Assembly (NCBI GenBank): GCA_013398955.1 | Contig: VWPU01014915.1 | Location: forward strand, 62,001-126,000 | Origin: Callaeas wilsoni | Lineage: Eukaryota; Chordata; Aves; Passeriformes; Callaeidae | Reading direction: 5' to 3' | Length of the DNA: 64,000 bases | Shown here: in pieces, positions 26,850 to 39,538 of the stretch | Layout of the letters: the number at the start of each line of letters is the position of its first letter | Position numbering within the stretch: the first letter of the stretch is position 1 | Notes under the pieces: model-generated | What the model was told of the DNA's origin: nothing | The model's database searches: none | Seen by the model: the letters and a program-made list of their open reading frames with translations, nothing else | Made by a program: the position numbers and the translations under genes

Positions 26850-27385
26850 ATCCTCCCCTCTACTCAGCCCTAGCAAGCCACATCTAGGGTGCTGTGTCTA
26901 GTTCTGGGCTCCTCAAAAAAAGAGAGAAAGAGCTCCTGGAGAGAGGCCACTGGAGGACAACAAAGATGATTCAGAGACTGGAGCACGTCTCTTGTAAGGA
27001 AAGGCTGAGAGACTTGGATCAGTTCAGTCTCAAGAAGTGACAGCTGAGAGGGGACCTCATCAATGTCTGTAAGTACCTGAAGGGAAGCTGCCAAGAGAAT
27101 AGAGCCAAGATCTTCTTGGTGGTGCCAAGGAATAAGACAAGAAGCAATGGGCAGAAACTGGTGCACAGGAAGTTCAACCTGAACATGAGGAAGAATTTCT
27201 TTATTGTGCAGGTGACTGGACACGGGGACAGGTTGCCCAGAGAGGATGTGGAGTCTCCCTCACTGGAGATATTCAGGAAATGTCTGGACACAATTCTGTG
27301 CAGTGTGTTCTAGGATGACTCTGCTTGAGCAGGGAGGTTGGACCAGATGACCACTGAGGTCCCTTCCAAACTGATCCAATCTGTG
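26850..27385 (+). mobile_element. CR1 LINE 3' end, nearly full 3' UTR
   Basis: A 5'-truncated CR1 on the plus strand. In order it shows the ORF2 C-terminal end (CATCTaGGGTgCTGTGTCtAGTTCTGGGCTCC), the CTGGAGAGAG, GGAAAGGCTGAGAGA and GAGGGGACCTCATCAATGTCT segments, AACATGAGGAAGAATTTCTTTA, CAGGTTGCCCAGAGAGG, GGAGTCTCCcTCaCTGGAGATATTCA and the terminal GAGGTCCCTTCCAA. The usual terminal octamer repeats have decayed to CCAATCTGTG. The subfamily wording (CTGAGAGGGGACCTCATCAATG, TCTCCTTCTCTGGAGATATTCA type) differs from the copies at 41, 46 and 58 kb, so it represents another CR1 subfamily. The ORFs overlapping it on both strands are shadows of this repeat, not genes. Confidence 0.9.
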
Positions 27386-30300
27386 GGTAATTTTTCTATT
27401 TCCATAATTCTTGCCAGAAAATGAAGTTTTTGTGAACACCATTCAGAAACATTGAGGAAAATATGAATATGCTTAGATTTGCATGTCCAAGTAGAAACAG
27501 TGACATTTCTTCTGTTTTAGACTTAAGACCATCAAATAGAAATTGAAATAAAGAGTTATCTTTTAATTTTTCAGATTTGACACTTTTTTTTGCCATATTA
27601 GAAGACCAAAACACAATGCCTGGACAATATTTTCAGTATTAACAATCACAATAATAATAATTCTAAGATATTTTATTTTTGAAAACAAGTTGAAACAGGT
27701 CTATAATTTGTCTTGATAGGAAATCTCCAAATTTTTCGTAAACCCAAGAATTTTACTAACTTTTAACCCAATTGAATGCTGTAAATTTTCTTATACTTCC
27801 CATTTGACAGGATATTCTTCTTAGCTTCACATGTCAAATGTTATTAAGAGTGTGGTATACCTCCTAAACCTTTCCTCACTTTCAAAAGGTGGCAATCTTC
27901 ATTTGATTAAATATTCCATATGCAAGGTATGCACATGACATTGGCATGCTCACTGAGAAAAGGTGCTGTGCTAATGTGATATATAATATTGTTCTAAGCA
28001 ATAGAAGTAGACTGCAGGGGAAAAAAACCCGAAGTCCCAGCTTCATTTAAATAATGATTGATGGCAGCACATCATGGTACAATAACTAATTTACTGACTG
28101 CTAAAAACAAATCAATGAGTAGTTTTAGATACTATTCTTCAAGAGAAGGAGATATTTAAGGTTTGATCTTAGTCATGAAGTTCAGACAAGATTCCTACTG
28201 ACTTTACATACAGTTTCCGTGAAATTGTCATAGTATTGGCCCTAACATGAAAGAAGTTATTGGAGAAATTTACATCAAAAGGAATCCCACCCTCAGTGCT
28301 CATTAACTGGTTTTATCTGGATAATTGATAGAGTTTCTGTAAATGACAAAATACACGCTTAATTCAACGACTCCTCTGGAACTTTAGTGACATTTAAGAA
28401 AAAACTGATGCTTTCCTCTTTTAGAAAATATCAAATTCCTACAAGAACTTCATCTGTCCTTGAGTACATCTGCCTGTGGGGGCAGGATAAATGTGTTTTC
28501 CTTCTTCTGGTATTAACTCTTCCTTCTGATGGTGCATGTTTGAATTCCTTCTTGAATACCTAAGAAATTGCCCAGTTGTGCAGACTGATTTTACTTCCTC
28601 AGTGATGTAATTCATTTATGAGGCAAGAGGCTGGGTAGTACGATTTACTTGGGATAGGTCAGGTAAGGCTGGCACACGAATGGGATTAGAACTGACTTCA
28701 GGATTGTGGTTTAATGCCTTACTACACACTGAAGTCTCTCAATCTTGGCTAGAAGACCAATCTGAAAAGACAAATTTGTTGTTCTTTTATTTGTGCTTTC
28801 ATTTGAGGGTTTTTAAGATGACTTCTTGACTTTTTTTATTATTATTACTGATTTAGGGTGATTAATAACATGCCTCCAAACAACAGAAACATTTGATTCC
28901 GGACTCTGAGAGAATTAAGCCAATTTTATTCCTCTGCCAGACCAAGTTACTAGTAAGTCATTCTTTCAGCTGAGTAAGTGGAATTTGGCCTCACTTTCCC
29001 CCAGAAGGTATCTTTGATGTAGAGCTGTTTGTGTTTCAGCCTTGAGAAATTAATCATAAACAACTTCTTAATTTGGTGTAGGATAAATCTCCAAGAAAAC
29101 TCTAGGATCTGTTACTAGAAAAATTTCTGAGCAGGCAACTTGAATTAACTAAAGTTGAAAGTACTGTCTATTGCTTAAAAACTAATGCAAAATGACTTTC
29201 TGATTAACTGGCAAAGCAGATGTCTCAGGTGAGTAATGGAATAAACCCTCTACCAGCTGACAAACGAAATGACTGTACTGTGTGGATAAATTGACACATA
29301 TACAGAGTTCTAATCCATGTCTGCTGGTTTAATTGACTAATGATAAAGCGTAACTCTAAATGTAAACAGAGCACAGTTAAATCTAATCTGAGATACCAGC
29401 ACTCAGGAAGCCAGTGCTTCAGCTGCTCTAAAACTTTGTGCCAGGAAGAATACAACTCATGCAGTGAATATGCAGATTAGGAAAGGCTTGAAAGGCAATC
29501 AGATCACTGGTGGTAACAAGTTAAATATCATCACTGCTACTAAATTTCAGCACAGATTGCCCCTGGCAAAAGGAAGGGAGAAATGTGGCCAAGAGTAAAA
29601 GGCAACAGGATCTTTAACTAGGCTTCAGCAGAGTACTATTTCCATAGCTTAGTATCTACTTGACTTCTTCAAAATAAATGTTTTGTAGGTATATAAGAGA
29701 TTTTTACCAGTAACAATTGGAAATTCCATATACAACTTTAGAACAGCATCTTTGTTTTAATGGGAAGTCAGTCTTTCCATTAGTTTATTAATATCTGCCT
29801 GTCATTTACATAAACAGGTGGAGTTGATGAATATGCAATGAGAGACTGAAGCTGCCCATTTCTCCTCAATATGGCTTCCTGCTGCCCCATCCACCTGCTT
29901 TGTATTTATTTCCAGAATGCAGCATTTTTCACCATTTGCTCAAGTGCTTTCTAAGGGGAGACTCCATCCTGACCACAGTTTGTTTCCCAGAGAATACATA
30001 ATATGGATCCCCAAGCACACTACACCATTCTGTATTATTATAACTGGTATTAATATAAAGTATTCCCCAACTGTGCAGAGTAGTATAAAGTAGAAGCATG
30101 CTAATAAATACCATCAGTTAAAATGTCACCAAAAAATGTATACATAGAAAAATCTAAACTGAAACAGCTTTGCCTAAGGACTGGAGAGTGTAACCCTTTT
30201 GCTGTCAGATTCTTTACTAGTTGAGTAAGTCCTTTCAAAACAAGGAAGCTTCATGGATGAGTAAAATGGGACTATACTGCTGAATTAATGTTAAATCAAT

Positions 30301-30699
30301 CTGAATGAAGGTTGTACAATGTAGCCCAAAAATTGCATGACAGAAAAAGAGTTAAATAATATAGCTCCATAATGCTTGGCTAAAATGACACATTTTAATT
30401 TATATCATCAAGCAAAATAATATTTGGATTCCCATGGTTACTGACTTCCTAAAATAGAAAAATTAACTTCTAGTCTTGCAAGTCATCAGGATTTAGTATG
30501 GTGAATGCTATAGTTGATCCTTTAAAATCTGTAGCAGTAGGCATTCTTGAACATCCCCAAGGAGGGATGTCCTAAAAAAACCTCAGCATTTTAAAAGAAA
30601 TCCAGGCTACACCAGACAGGTTAGACTGAGGAAGCAGAAATTAAAATATGAGGGGAAAAAAGTGATCAAATAAAAGATTTCTACATGAGAGAGTGAGTA
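27386..30699. other. Gene-free AT-rich interval
   Basis: No gene or transposon recognised. The sequence is unique-looking and AT-rich, with ORFs under 80 codons and no splice-flanked open segments that stand out. Confidence 0.55.
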
Positions 30700-30765
30700 G
30701 GATTGAGTTCACCCTCAGTAAGTTTGTGGATGACACCAAGCTGGGTGGTGCAGTTGATTCTCTGT
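30700..30765 (+). mobile_element. CR1 LINE ORF2 fragment containing the RT active-site box
   Basis: Translation from 30711 gives TLSKFVDDTKLGGAVDSL. This corresponds to the CR1 reverse-transcriptase motif C region, normally F-A-D-D in CR1; here it is FVDD, at 30723-30734. Only about 66 bases of the element are present before sequence of a different kind begins at about 30766. It is either one end of a CR1 interrupted and deleted by the following LTR-like block, or an isolated fragment. Confidence 0.8.
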
Positions 30766-31141
30766 ATGGGAAAATAACGATGCATAACGCAATTGCTCAC
30801 TGATGCCAGACCCCCCTTCTGGAAGCCAGATCAGCCCCCTCTTCTGGGTGACTGCCCCAGTTGATATACTGGGCATGACATTCTATGGTGTGGAATATCC
30901 CTTTGGTCATTTTGTGTCACCTGTCCCAGCTGTGCTCCCACCCAGTTTCTATTGTGCACCTCCTCACTGGCAGAGCATGAAACAAGGGGGAAAAAAAGTC
31001 TTTGACTTAGGATAAACACAACTTAGCAAAAACCCAAAACATCAGTATGTTACCAACAGCATTCTCATTGTGAATCCAGAACACAGCCCTGTGAACAGCT
31101 ACTGAGAAGAAAATAACTCTACTCTAGCTGAAACCAGGACA
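30766..31141 (+). mobile_element. Avian ERV LTR-like sequence
   Basis: This block matches the wording of a common avian ERV LTR that I remember: GATGCATAACgCAATTGCTCAC, a TATA-region GATATACTGGGCATGACa, GGTGTGGAATAtCCCTTTGGtCA, CAGCTGTGCTCCCACCCAG, TTGTGCACCTCCTCACTGGCAGAGCATG, AAAACATCAGTaTGTTA and GCTGAAACCAGGACA at the right end. The CRE-like TGACGTCA expected after the TATA region has decayed to TGACATTC. Family knowledge says the TATA and CRE form the LTR core promoter; here both are mutated. No gag/pol sequence adjoins, so it is a solo or fragmentary LTR. The exact family name and both boundaries are uncertain. Confidence 0.6.
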
Positions 31142-31330
31142 CACTGGAATAGGTTGCCCAGAGAAATTGTAGCTGCCCTGCCCCTGGCACTGTTCAAGAC
31201 CAGGATGGACGGGGCTTTGAGCTACCTGCTCTAGTGGAAGTGTCCCGGCCCATGGCAGGAGTTTGTAACTACATGATCTTTAAGGTCCCTTCCAACTCAA
31301 ACCATTTCTATGATTCCATGATTCTATGAT
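31142..31330 (+). mobile_element. CR1 LINE 3' end with intact octamer tail
   Basis: The sequence runs from ACTGGAATAGGTTGCCCAGAGAA through the CCTGCCCCTGGCACTGTTCAAG, GGGGCTTTGAGCTACCTG, CTCTAGTGGAAGTGTCCC and AGGTCCCTTCCAACTCAAACC segments. It ends in ATTCCATGATTCTATGAT, the typical CR1 terminal repeat. It is short (about 190 bases), 5'-truncated and plus strand. Between the RT piece at 30700 and this end a complete CR1 would have several hundred more bases, so this is either a separate insertion or the remaining 3' part of a CR1 whose middle was lost. Confidence 0.88.
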
Positions 31331-34300
31331 AAACAGTGGAAATTTTTCAGGATATTTCAGTCTTTAGTTCAGTATTCCATAAATGCTCACTTCAGCTGAC
31401 ATCATATTATTACGGTAATACATTATTGCATTGACATCAGTTGATCTTGGTCTACACACTGTAAGAGGATAGAAATGCTACATATGTACAAGTAATATAT
31501 TGTAAAAAAATCAGAATTTCAAAAGCTGTTTAGGCTTATGTAGTTAGAAGTTGTTCCTAGGTGTATAAGAATACTTTATATTGGATTAAAATTATGCTAA
31601 TCTTGGAACAAGGACCTAGGAGCACGAAGATCCCCAACAAAATGCTGTAACATTTTGATCACTGTTACTTCTCTTACCTTTTCCTGTCTCAGTGGCTTTG
31701 AAGTCCTGTCTGCCAAATGTTCTAACTTTACCAGCAGACAAGGACCACATTTTTAGCTAAAGAATTAATCTGTGTGGTGGTTTGGGAACTCTCATTACGT
31801 CTACTGGCTCCAAGAGGTTATAAATTATTTAGAATCAATTTCCTACCTTAAAATAATAAACAAAGCTTGGGATGCTAGTCAGTATTTTGATAGTTAATGG
31901 ATAAACATTTTTTTAGGTTTTCTTCTTTATATTTTGCAGTTTGATGCTTCGGTCCTGACTAAAGCTAGATTTGTTTCCATCAAATGAAGAAAGAAAATTC
32001 TGGGGGAAAGAATTCACTTTTTCAAAATGTAGACAAGAAATCAAATCTGAAGATTGATAGTCTACAAATACAGCTATATTTTTTTTCTATTTAGTGTTCC
32101 AAAAATGTTAGCACACTGATGTGCTGCACATTGAGGTCAGAAATTTTCCTTGTTTAGTTGTTTGAAGTTGGTGCAGAATGAGATAGTTGTCCTTGTTGGA
32201 GAGGAGGACAGGAAGGTCAGGAGTGGCAGTGATGTATGGAAATAAAAACTAGAGGGAAAGAGTGAAAATCTTGAGGAAAAGGGTCTGTGGTGACAGACAA
32301 GTGTTAGTTTATAAAATGGAACAAGAAACCTCTTAGAATTGAAGGTAAGAAAACAAGGTTTGGAAGTTACAAAGAAGTCTCCTCCATTGTGATATTGTCC
32401 TTACTGAAATAATTGTAGTGAACTATGGGAAATGAGATTAATCACTCAATGAGACAAATTTTTGAGACTCTGGAAACATGGGAGGATGCCCAACTTGTAG
32501 TGACTTTCTGAGTTTGTTCAAGAAATACAAACAAAATATTCCAAAATTACCATTCTCTTAGAGGAGTCAGTAGCTTAAGTATTTATCTCAAATAAGGATG
32601 GAAATGAATTTGAAAAGTAAAATATTTCCACAGGTTCTGTTACTTTGAATCCAGGTGTTTAGTTATGGTCCTTATTATAGACATGGAAAAGTTAGGAAGG
32701 CTGATGACGAGCAATAGAGAATAATTTCTAGAGGATTTATGGATCACCTTTACTGGACATGTTACTGGTAAGGGGAAAGTAGCAGGTTACTTTGAATTCA
32801 TAATTCGCTGCATAGGTTCAGTAACATGGAAACAAACCTTACTGAGCTACTGAAAAGAGTAATAAAGCATAGCTGGCTTTTGGGTGATACGTGAACACAC
32901 CGTGTCTAGGGACTGGATAAGGAATTTCCTATCTGCACAAGTATGGGGAGTGTTTGAGTTTGTACTCAAACTTTGCCACTGCTACCAGTCTCTATTTAGA
33001 GCTGATGTAATTTTGCCACCCATAACTATGACATTCCAACTTGCATCATTATCTTCAGAGCTAAAACTCCACAAGGGAATAAAAAATAGCAGATGGAGTC
33101 ATGCCATTTACATTGAATACTGCAGGAAAGGCAGCCAGGTCACAGCAGATCGGGGGGGAAAATCCATTTTTGTCACTAAGCAGAAGAAGAAAAATAAATC
33201 ACAAATAGAAAGGGATTAATTTCTAAGGTATCAGCTATTAAATGTAGCATGGAAATTGGACTCTCTCAGAAGTTTGCAGAATTTAACTTCACAAAATATA
33301 TGCAATGGTGAATTATTACTTTAAACTCATAACCCAAAGCTGCAATGCAGGGATATAGAAGGTAGAAATTAATTAATCAGCAATCTAAGCTGAGAGCAAT
33401 ACTCACTTTTAGATGCTTGGTGAATAGAAGTAAGGACACCAAAAGGACTTACATAAATTATAGGTCACTGGAGATAACAGCACTCAAATCTGTGAAGGTC
33501 TCCATGTTAAATGCAGAAGTGGTGTAACAAGATAAATAACAAGTGTTTAATGATGGCAGGAAAACAATAATAACCTACAATCAGATGGATAATAAATTAT
33601 GGACAGATGGTAATTGGAATCTTCAGATATTTCACTGTCCCATCTGCCTTCATCCATTGTTGTAATTTTAAACTGGAATCCAAAAAATAAGCTTTTATTA
33701 CTCCTTTTTTTTTCTTTTTGCAAATACATTAGTAGCATCATGTTGTGTGAATCTGTTTCATAGTTTGCTATAATACATCACCAACAACCCTTCATATTGT
33801 AAATTTTCGGGACTGGAAAAAAGGGTAATTTTGGTTTTGTATATTTTTGCCTTATAAAATTTCATAAAACAAAACTTCTTCTGTAAAGAGCATTTTTATT
33901 ACAGAAAATATATTAGAAATTTCTCCTCAGTCAAGCAGCAGTATGACTTTGAAAGTAAAGTAGATTTTCCTGTCCAAATAAATATATTGTACAAACATAG
34001 TAGGTACCTTGACAAACAAATAGCATTCAAGGGCAAAGTGTACATGCACACTCATTTAGACATGCTATGAAAATTACCAAAAAATATTTAACTTTATGAG
34101 ACCAGAATGGGGAATATGAATTTTTCTGACTTGTGGTTAAAGGAAAATTTCTCCCTCAAATAAACAATGTGAAATTTGGGTTTTTTTACATAATCTATTC
34201 TATGCTTTCATATGTATCATTCTCTGTTTAAGGGTGCTGATTCTTAATCTTAATCCAACAGAAAAATGAAAGGAAAAAAAATTATAAAGGCCACTTTCTA

Positions 34301-37300
34301 AGAGTTTTTACGAGGGAAAAAAATAGTAGGAGAGGGCACTTTCTTTGTAACACCGCTCTCCCTAGCAGGCAGGAGGGTTAGGAAAGAAAGAGAGAACTTC
34401 AACTAATTTGAAGCAGGCTGTCCATCAAAGGCACTTGCAGTTCCTCAGACACAACCATTTATCACCACTATCCTACTAGAGGAGAAAAGGGCTTTTATAA
34501 GCAACTTAATGAGCTTAATTCTGAAATCTGACAGAGCTTAGCCCCAGGTAGCTGAGCTCTGAATGGTCTTAAATTTAACTGTTTTACAAAATTCTGTCTT
34601 TTTGTAAAGTGTGTATGGGAATTGGGAAAGGGAATTGTGAGGGCATCTGTTTTGTTTCTGTAGTATTCAAGGATAATAGATAAAGTTAAGGGTCAGGGGT
34701 TTTTTTGATTTAGATACTTATGCCAAACTAATATGCTAATATCTTATTTAAATCAAGGCATATGGATTTGCATACTGTAGTGTTCTATATCCCACTGTAA
34801 TCTTCACTGCCTCAGTGTTCTGTGTTCTCCTCGTGCTTCAGTTTCAAGGGCTTTTTAACCTCTGGAAGAATTTATTATGTGCTTTCCAGATGGAAAGGGA
34901 AAAAAAAGCCAGTTTATTATAAAACATCTAAAAGAATTATTGACCTTTCAGATGTGGAACACAAGGCAAAATCTATGGTATTGATATGCCAAAGAATTTT
35001 GGGGAGATGAGCTAAATTTTGGAATTGAGAGATTTAACTATATGTTAATGGCTTTCTTATAAATTTGCACAAAGGCATTAAAGAGTACAAAATAACTAGG
35101 AAGCAAGGGACATCTGTGGGGGCTTTTTTTGCAACTGTTTTGCGTTTTTTGGGACAGAAAATGTGTTTCAGGCTTTGAACAATGAATGATAGGTAGGATT
35201 GAATGGTAGCAAACAATATTCTGAAGTGGTTCCATTTGTAAGGTTTTTGCAGAAACGTGTTTATCTGGTGAAAGTAGCATTGTCTCTGTGTCCCAGATCT
35301 TTCAGACCAATGACACTTTTTACATGTGAGCTCTGAGAACCAATCACCCTACAGAATAAGGAAACAGATGAATAAGGAAAGTAATTGAGAGTCTAAAAAA
35401 ACCCCAAACCAAACAAAAACCCCCATCTATTCAGTTAGGAGCAGTCTGAAAGAAATAGTTATATTTCCATATATTTTTTATCCACAGTTCAAAAGATGTA
35501 ACTCTAGAAAATTAAAACTTCAGAAAAAAAGAAGCCTGCTTGCAAGGAAAGAATTGTCAGAAATTTAAAAGAACTAGATTCCAGAAGCTAAGAGGACCTG
35601 GGGAGAATTACAGACCATTCAAAGCTCAAAGCAGTAAAGATGTTGAAACCAGTAAATGAAAAAGATTTATAAAACCCAGCAAAGAGACAGTAGGGAGACT
35701 TGTTTTGGAGGACTTCTAATGAACCTGATAATGTTCTAGATGAGCTTGTTTTGAAGGCAATAGTTGAATTTTGTATGGTTTTCTGTATAATGAAATATAG
35801 AAAATTAATTTGGGATTGGATCAGAAATAAACTCTTAGAATAGGTTTGGTATAAGATAGAGAATCAGTATCTTACCTGAAATAAACTAAATGAAACAATT
35901 TTCTACAGCTTACAAATTTCAGAATCTGTTATACTGATTAAATTTTGTTGACTATTTAGTTATTTTGTGATTATTTTTAAGATGTAAGTATAAATATAGA
36001 GAGAATAATTTTTCAGAATTTCCAAATATCTGTGGCTTCCTCTGGAACTGTAATACATGCCTCTTCCCCTTATAAATATGCATACAATAAACTATTTTCC
36101 AAATACTTCAGATAACCTTTTGGCATTATTTATACAGAGTTAGATACAACAGTGAGAAGAGATGGCAACTATATGGTGTAGTTTCTGTTCTGTCCTCATG
36201 CTAGCACTTTATTCAATCAAAACTGCAGTAGTTTTCTAAGATCCAGCCTATCTTTTCTCAGAGCTCGTCCTACAGGGAACAAATATGGTCATATCCTGAA
36301 ACCCGTGAAGCAGGTCACAGAGCTTGACGCATGTGATAGATAAGATTGTGCAGCTTGAGGTACTTTCAGTCTTGCATGTTTCAAATGTAATTGCTGACTT
36401 CCTGCTCTGGGTGTTTTTACTCACATCTCTGCACTTTAATTTCATTTACCTGTTTCCTTGCTATACATGGAAGCTGACTTTTGTGCATGGTAGTTAATCA
36501 TATTCACTTAATAACCCTAATTCAGTTTATTTCATCATAAACTGTGCTATTTTGGTATATTGCTCCTTTCCACACCCTGCTTTCTCAGTGATACAACTCT
36601 GCTCTCTGTCTCATTGTCTTTCAGACCATGAAAGTTAGGATTTAACAGAAGTAGTCAGTCTCTCTCCTTATCACCTTATTTAATGTACAGCTATTAAATC
36701 TTAATGATTTTGCTCTTATTTATAAGAAGAACATTTCCTTGAAATATTTTCCCATTTTTACCATAGTTCTAATTTTTTAATGTCAAAACTCTATTCACTA
36801 CTCATGAGCAACATTTCTATTTTGTCACTGGCTCTTCTGCTGTGGGAAGACCATTGCCCATTGTTTTCAACTGAGAGAAATACTCTAAATTATATTTTGA
36901 CATATCTTCCTATTTAACTTGCAAGCTACACTCCTTCTGTGTATGGATGGACCTCATGTAAATCTTGTTTAAAGTCAATATTTTATATCAGGAAGGCAAA
37001 ATTAAAACTTTTTTGGCATGTATTACTTTGTTTTTTTTTTTAAACAAACTTTGCATATAGCAGCCTTTGGCTTTTGTTGGGATTTGGATTATTTTTAATA
37101 TACTTACCCCAAATTATTTAGATTAACTTCTATTCTTTTAATATAAGGCTGCCAGACTGTAATAACAATTGCACACCATAAATTCTGATATTTTTGTAAC
37201 GCTACTCCTCATATAAACTGGTGAACGAGTTTCTTGAAGTCTGTGGAATGATATATTGTAAATAAAATTCATCTTTTCTCATTTCACCTTCTGCAATATT

Positions 37301-38119
37301 GCAACAAAAAGATTTGGTTCTTTTGAGGCTGTGGGAACAAGCAGACAAAATGGCATCCTCACAGCATTTATACACTTTTTGCTCCCATCCTTCCACAAAC
37401 TGAACATGTGTGAGAAATGGGTTCATTGACTAATACTATGTATTTTATTTTCAGTCTCTTTTATATTTAAAAAAAGAGTCTGATACATAACATTTTGTTC
37501 TAATATTAGAATTTTTTTTTTTCAAATTAGTCTTCTGGGCTTCAATTTATGCCTAACATAGTAATTAATCCTCATTCTTTATGTAAAATAGATAGATTTA
37601 ATTTCCTCTTTTTATGTATTAAAGAGTGTTCAATTATATTTCACTGATTTTTTAAAGAACAGTTTCCTCATTTTTTTACAGACTTTGGATAATAACTGGG
37701 CTAGTTTTTTAGGAGCCAAATGTGGGCTTCAGTGCATTGCTGCTTGCATTATATATCTGAACTAACCCATACCATCTCTTTCTTCTTTCTAACACAAATA
37801 CTTTAGAATACAATCACAGTGTGAATAGGAGTAAAGATGTCCATATAATGCAATCCTCATCAAGTAAAAATAAATTTTCCCTTCTAATTTTTTAAAGAAG
37901 AGGTAGTCAAGATAATCAAGTTGAGCAAGTCAAGATGATTTTTGTGCAATGCACAGCTAAGCTTCCAGATTCTTGGTCGCACAATATGATGGATAGTTAA
38001 TACATGAATGGGGTTATTAAGAGTTGAAATGCAGATATAATCTTCAGGTACGGTTATAAATGGAGGAAATAACACTTCATCCTGACCTGTTCTTAAACTT
38101 TTTCTCTATTTGGTGTCAG
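31331..38119. other. Gene-free AT-rich interval
   Basis: Almost 7 kb without a recognisable gene or transposon. It contains an A/C-rich tract at 35395-35426 and short homopolymer runs. The longest ORF (111 codons, plus strand 32884-33219) has no protein-like features I recognise. Confidence 0.55.
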
Positions 38120-39400
38120 TGCTCACGGTAAGATGGGAGACTGTGCTAAATGGATATCTGGGCAGACGACTGTTCTCCCTGTTAATTTTTCCTTTGCAAT
38201 GCAGATAAGATGATAGTCTGAGTAAGGAGTAGTCACTGATGTCACAATACAATGCCATAGAATGGGAATTGGCACAGCAGTAGCTGGATGTTCCACTGTC
38301 TCTCATGATGTTTTCTCTGTGGTCAGGGAAACCCTTCACCCTACTCCAAATCCCATCCTTTGGATAGCAGGAGCAGTTTCAGAACAACGGGTTTGGTTTC
38401 TTGTCTTGCTCCAAGTGTGGTGATCAAGCACAAGGTGTAATGCCCTGTCTGGCTTGGTGTGCTTAGGGGAAGGTAGTTGGATTTACTCTGGACAATGCAC
38501 GAGAGAAACAACAAAAGTCTCAGGAGGTTCAATAACAACTTTATCTGCAAACTTTAGAACAGTTTGATGAAATAAGGCACTTGGCAAAGCCCACCTTGTG
38601 CCTACATTTTACACAGAGCCAGAATGTTCCTGGCAGGTCCATGAGATCAACGCCCCAGTTACACTGTGGACCAGAGTCTGACTTTTCAAATGCACAAGCG
38701 CTGCATAGCACAGTGTGAGAGGGCTCAAGGGGGTAGGGAGGGGGCCAGCACCATCCCACCTATGCAGAGCTCACCCTGTTCCCTCACCACTTCCCACGTG
38801 GTTGTTTTGAGCCAGTCAGCCATTCCTCCAGTCTCCTACACAACGCTGCTCCACAAGCACCCTCAGACAGAACCAGTCAAGTGGCTACATACTTTGTTGT
38901 CCTTTTCTTGCACCTCTTGACCTGCTTTTCACTGTTGTTCTCTCTTTCTATGCCTTTGTCTCCTCCCAGTTAAAATCAAGCCATGCTTACTTTTTTGTTA
39001 TTTTTCCAGCTGTGCTACAACAATACATAAATTTGTTATTTCTGCAACATGACCTAGATAATCTCTCTCTTATATGGCCTTGCTGGTACACTTACCTGCC
39101 CAGTTGGTCTTGCAACACTTCTTCCCCAACAGGTCCGCTATACTTCTGTTCAAGCACCTGTGCAGTTTGACTGTCTCTTCCTTTGACCTATGAAATCCTG
39201 CCAACCCTTGTGGTACTAACAATATCTCATGTCAGCATGTCCCTGGCTTATTGGTTATGGCTAACAGTTTCATATCCAGTAGTTTTCCATGCCCAAGCCA
39301 GTTAGTTTGGCTTCCAGCCAGGGACAAGGATGTGCCATAATCATTTACCTGCAATCCTAACACAGCCCATTGCCATTTCTTACCTAAATCAGTTTATCAA
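38120..39400. other. Compositionally distinct block, possible retroelement remnant
   Basis: Base composition rises above the surroundings, particularly at 38530-38910. There is a long C/T-biased stretch on the plus strand at 38900-39380. The texture (mixed GC, many ACCT/CCTG words, several overlapping 60-85 codon ORFs on both strands) is like an antisense ERV LTR plus leader, and phrases such as GGCTTATTGGTTATGGCTAACAG look retroelement-like. I could not tie it to a family or find terminal repeats. It may equally be unique sequence. Confidence 0.25.
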
Positions 39401-39508
39401 AATGCTTTTCAAGTCTTTTCAAAATGTACAAGATTAAGTAGTTGGTATTATTCTATGAATAACTTTATTTAATTGATCCCACCACATTTCCAATTAGCTA
39501 ATTATTAA

Positions 39509-39538
39509 AGTGAGCACAGTAAGCACAGTAAGCACAGC
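39509..39538 (+). repeat. Three-copy 9-base tandem repeat
   Basis: AGTGAGCAC is followed by two copies of AGTAAGCAC and a partial unit. It is a very small tandem duplication in AT-rich sequence. Confidence 0.75.

Noticed and set aside
26870..27223. 117-codon minus-strand ORF and overlapping frames
   Set aside because: Shadows of the CR1 3' UTR at 26850-27385.
39509..39538. CRISPR-like or satellite array
   Set aside because: Only three 9-base units; too small for either, and the host is a vertebrate.
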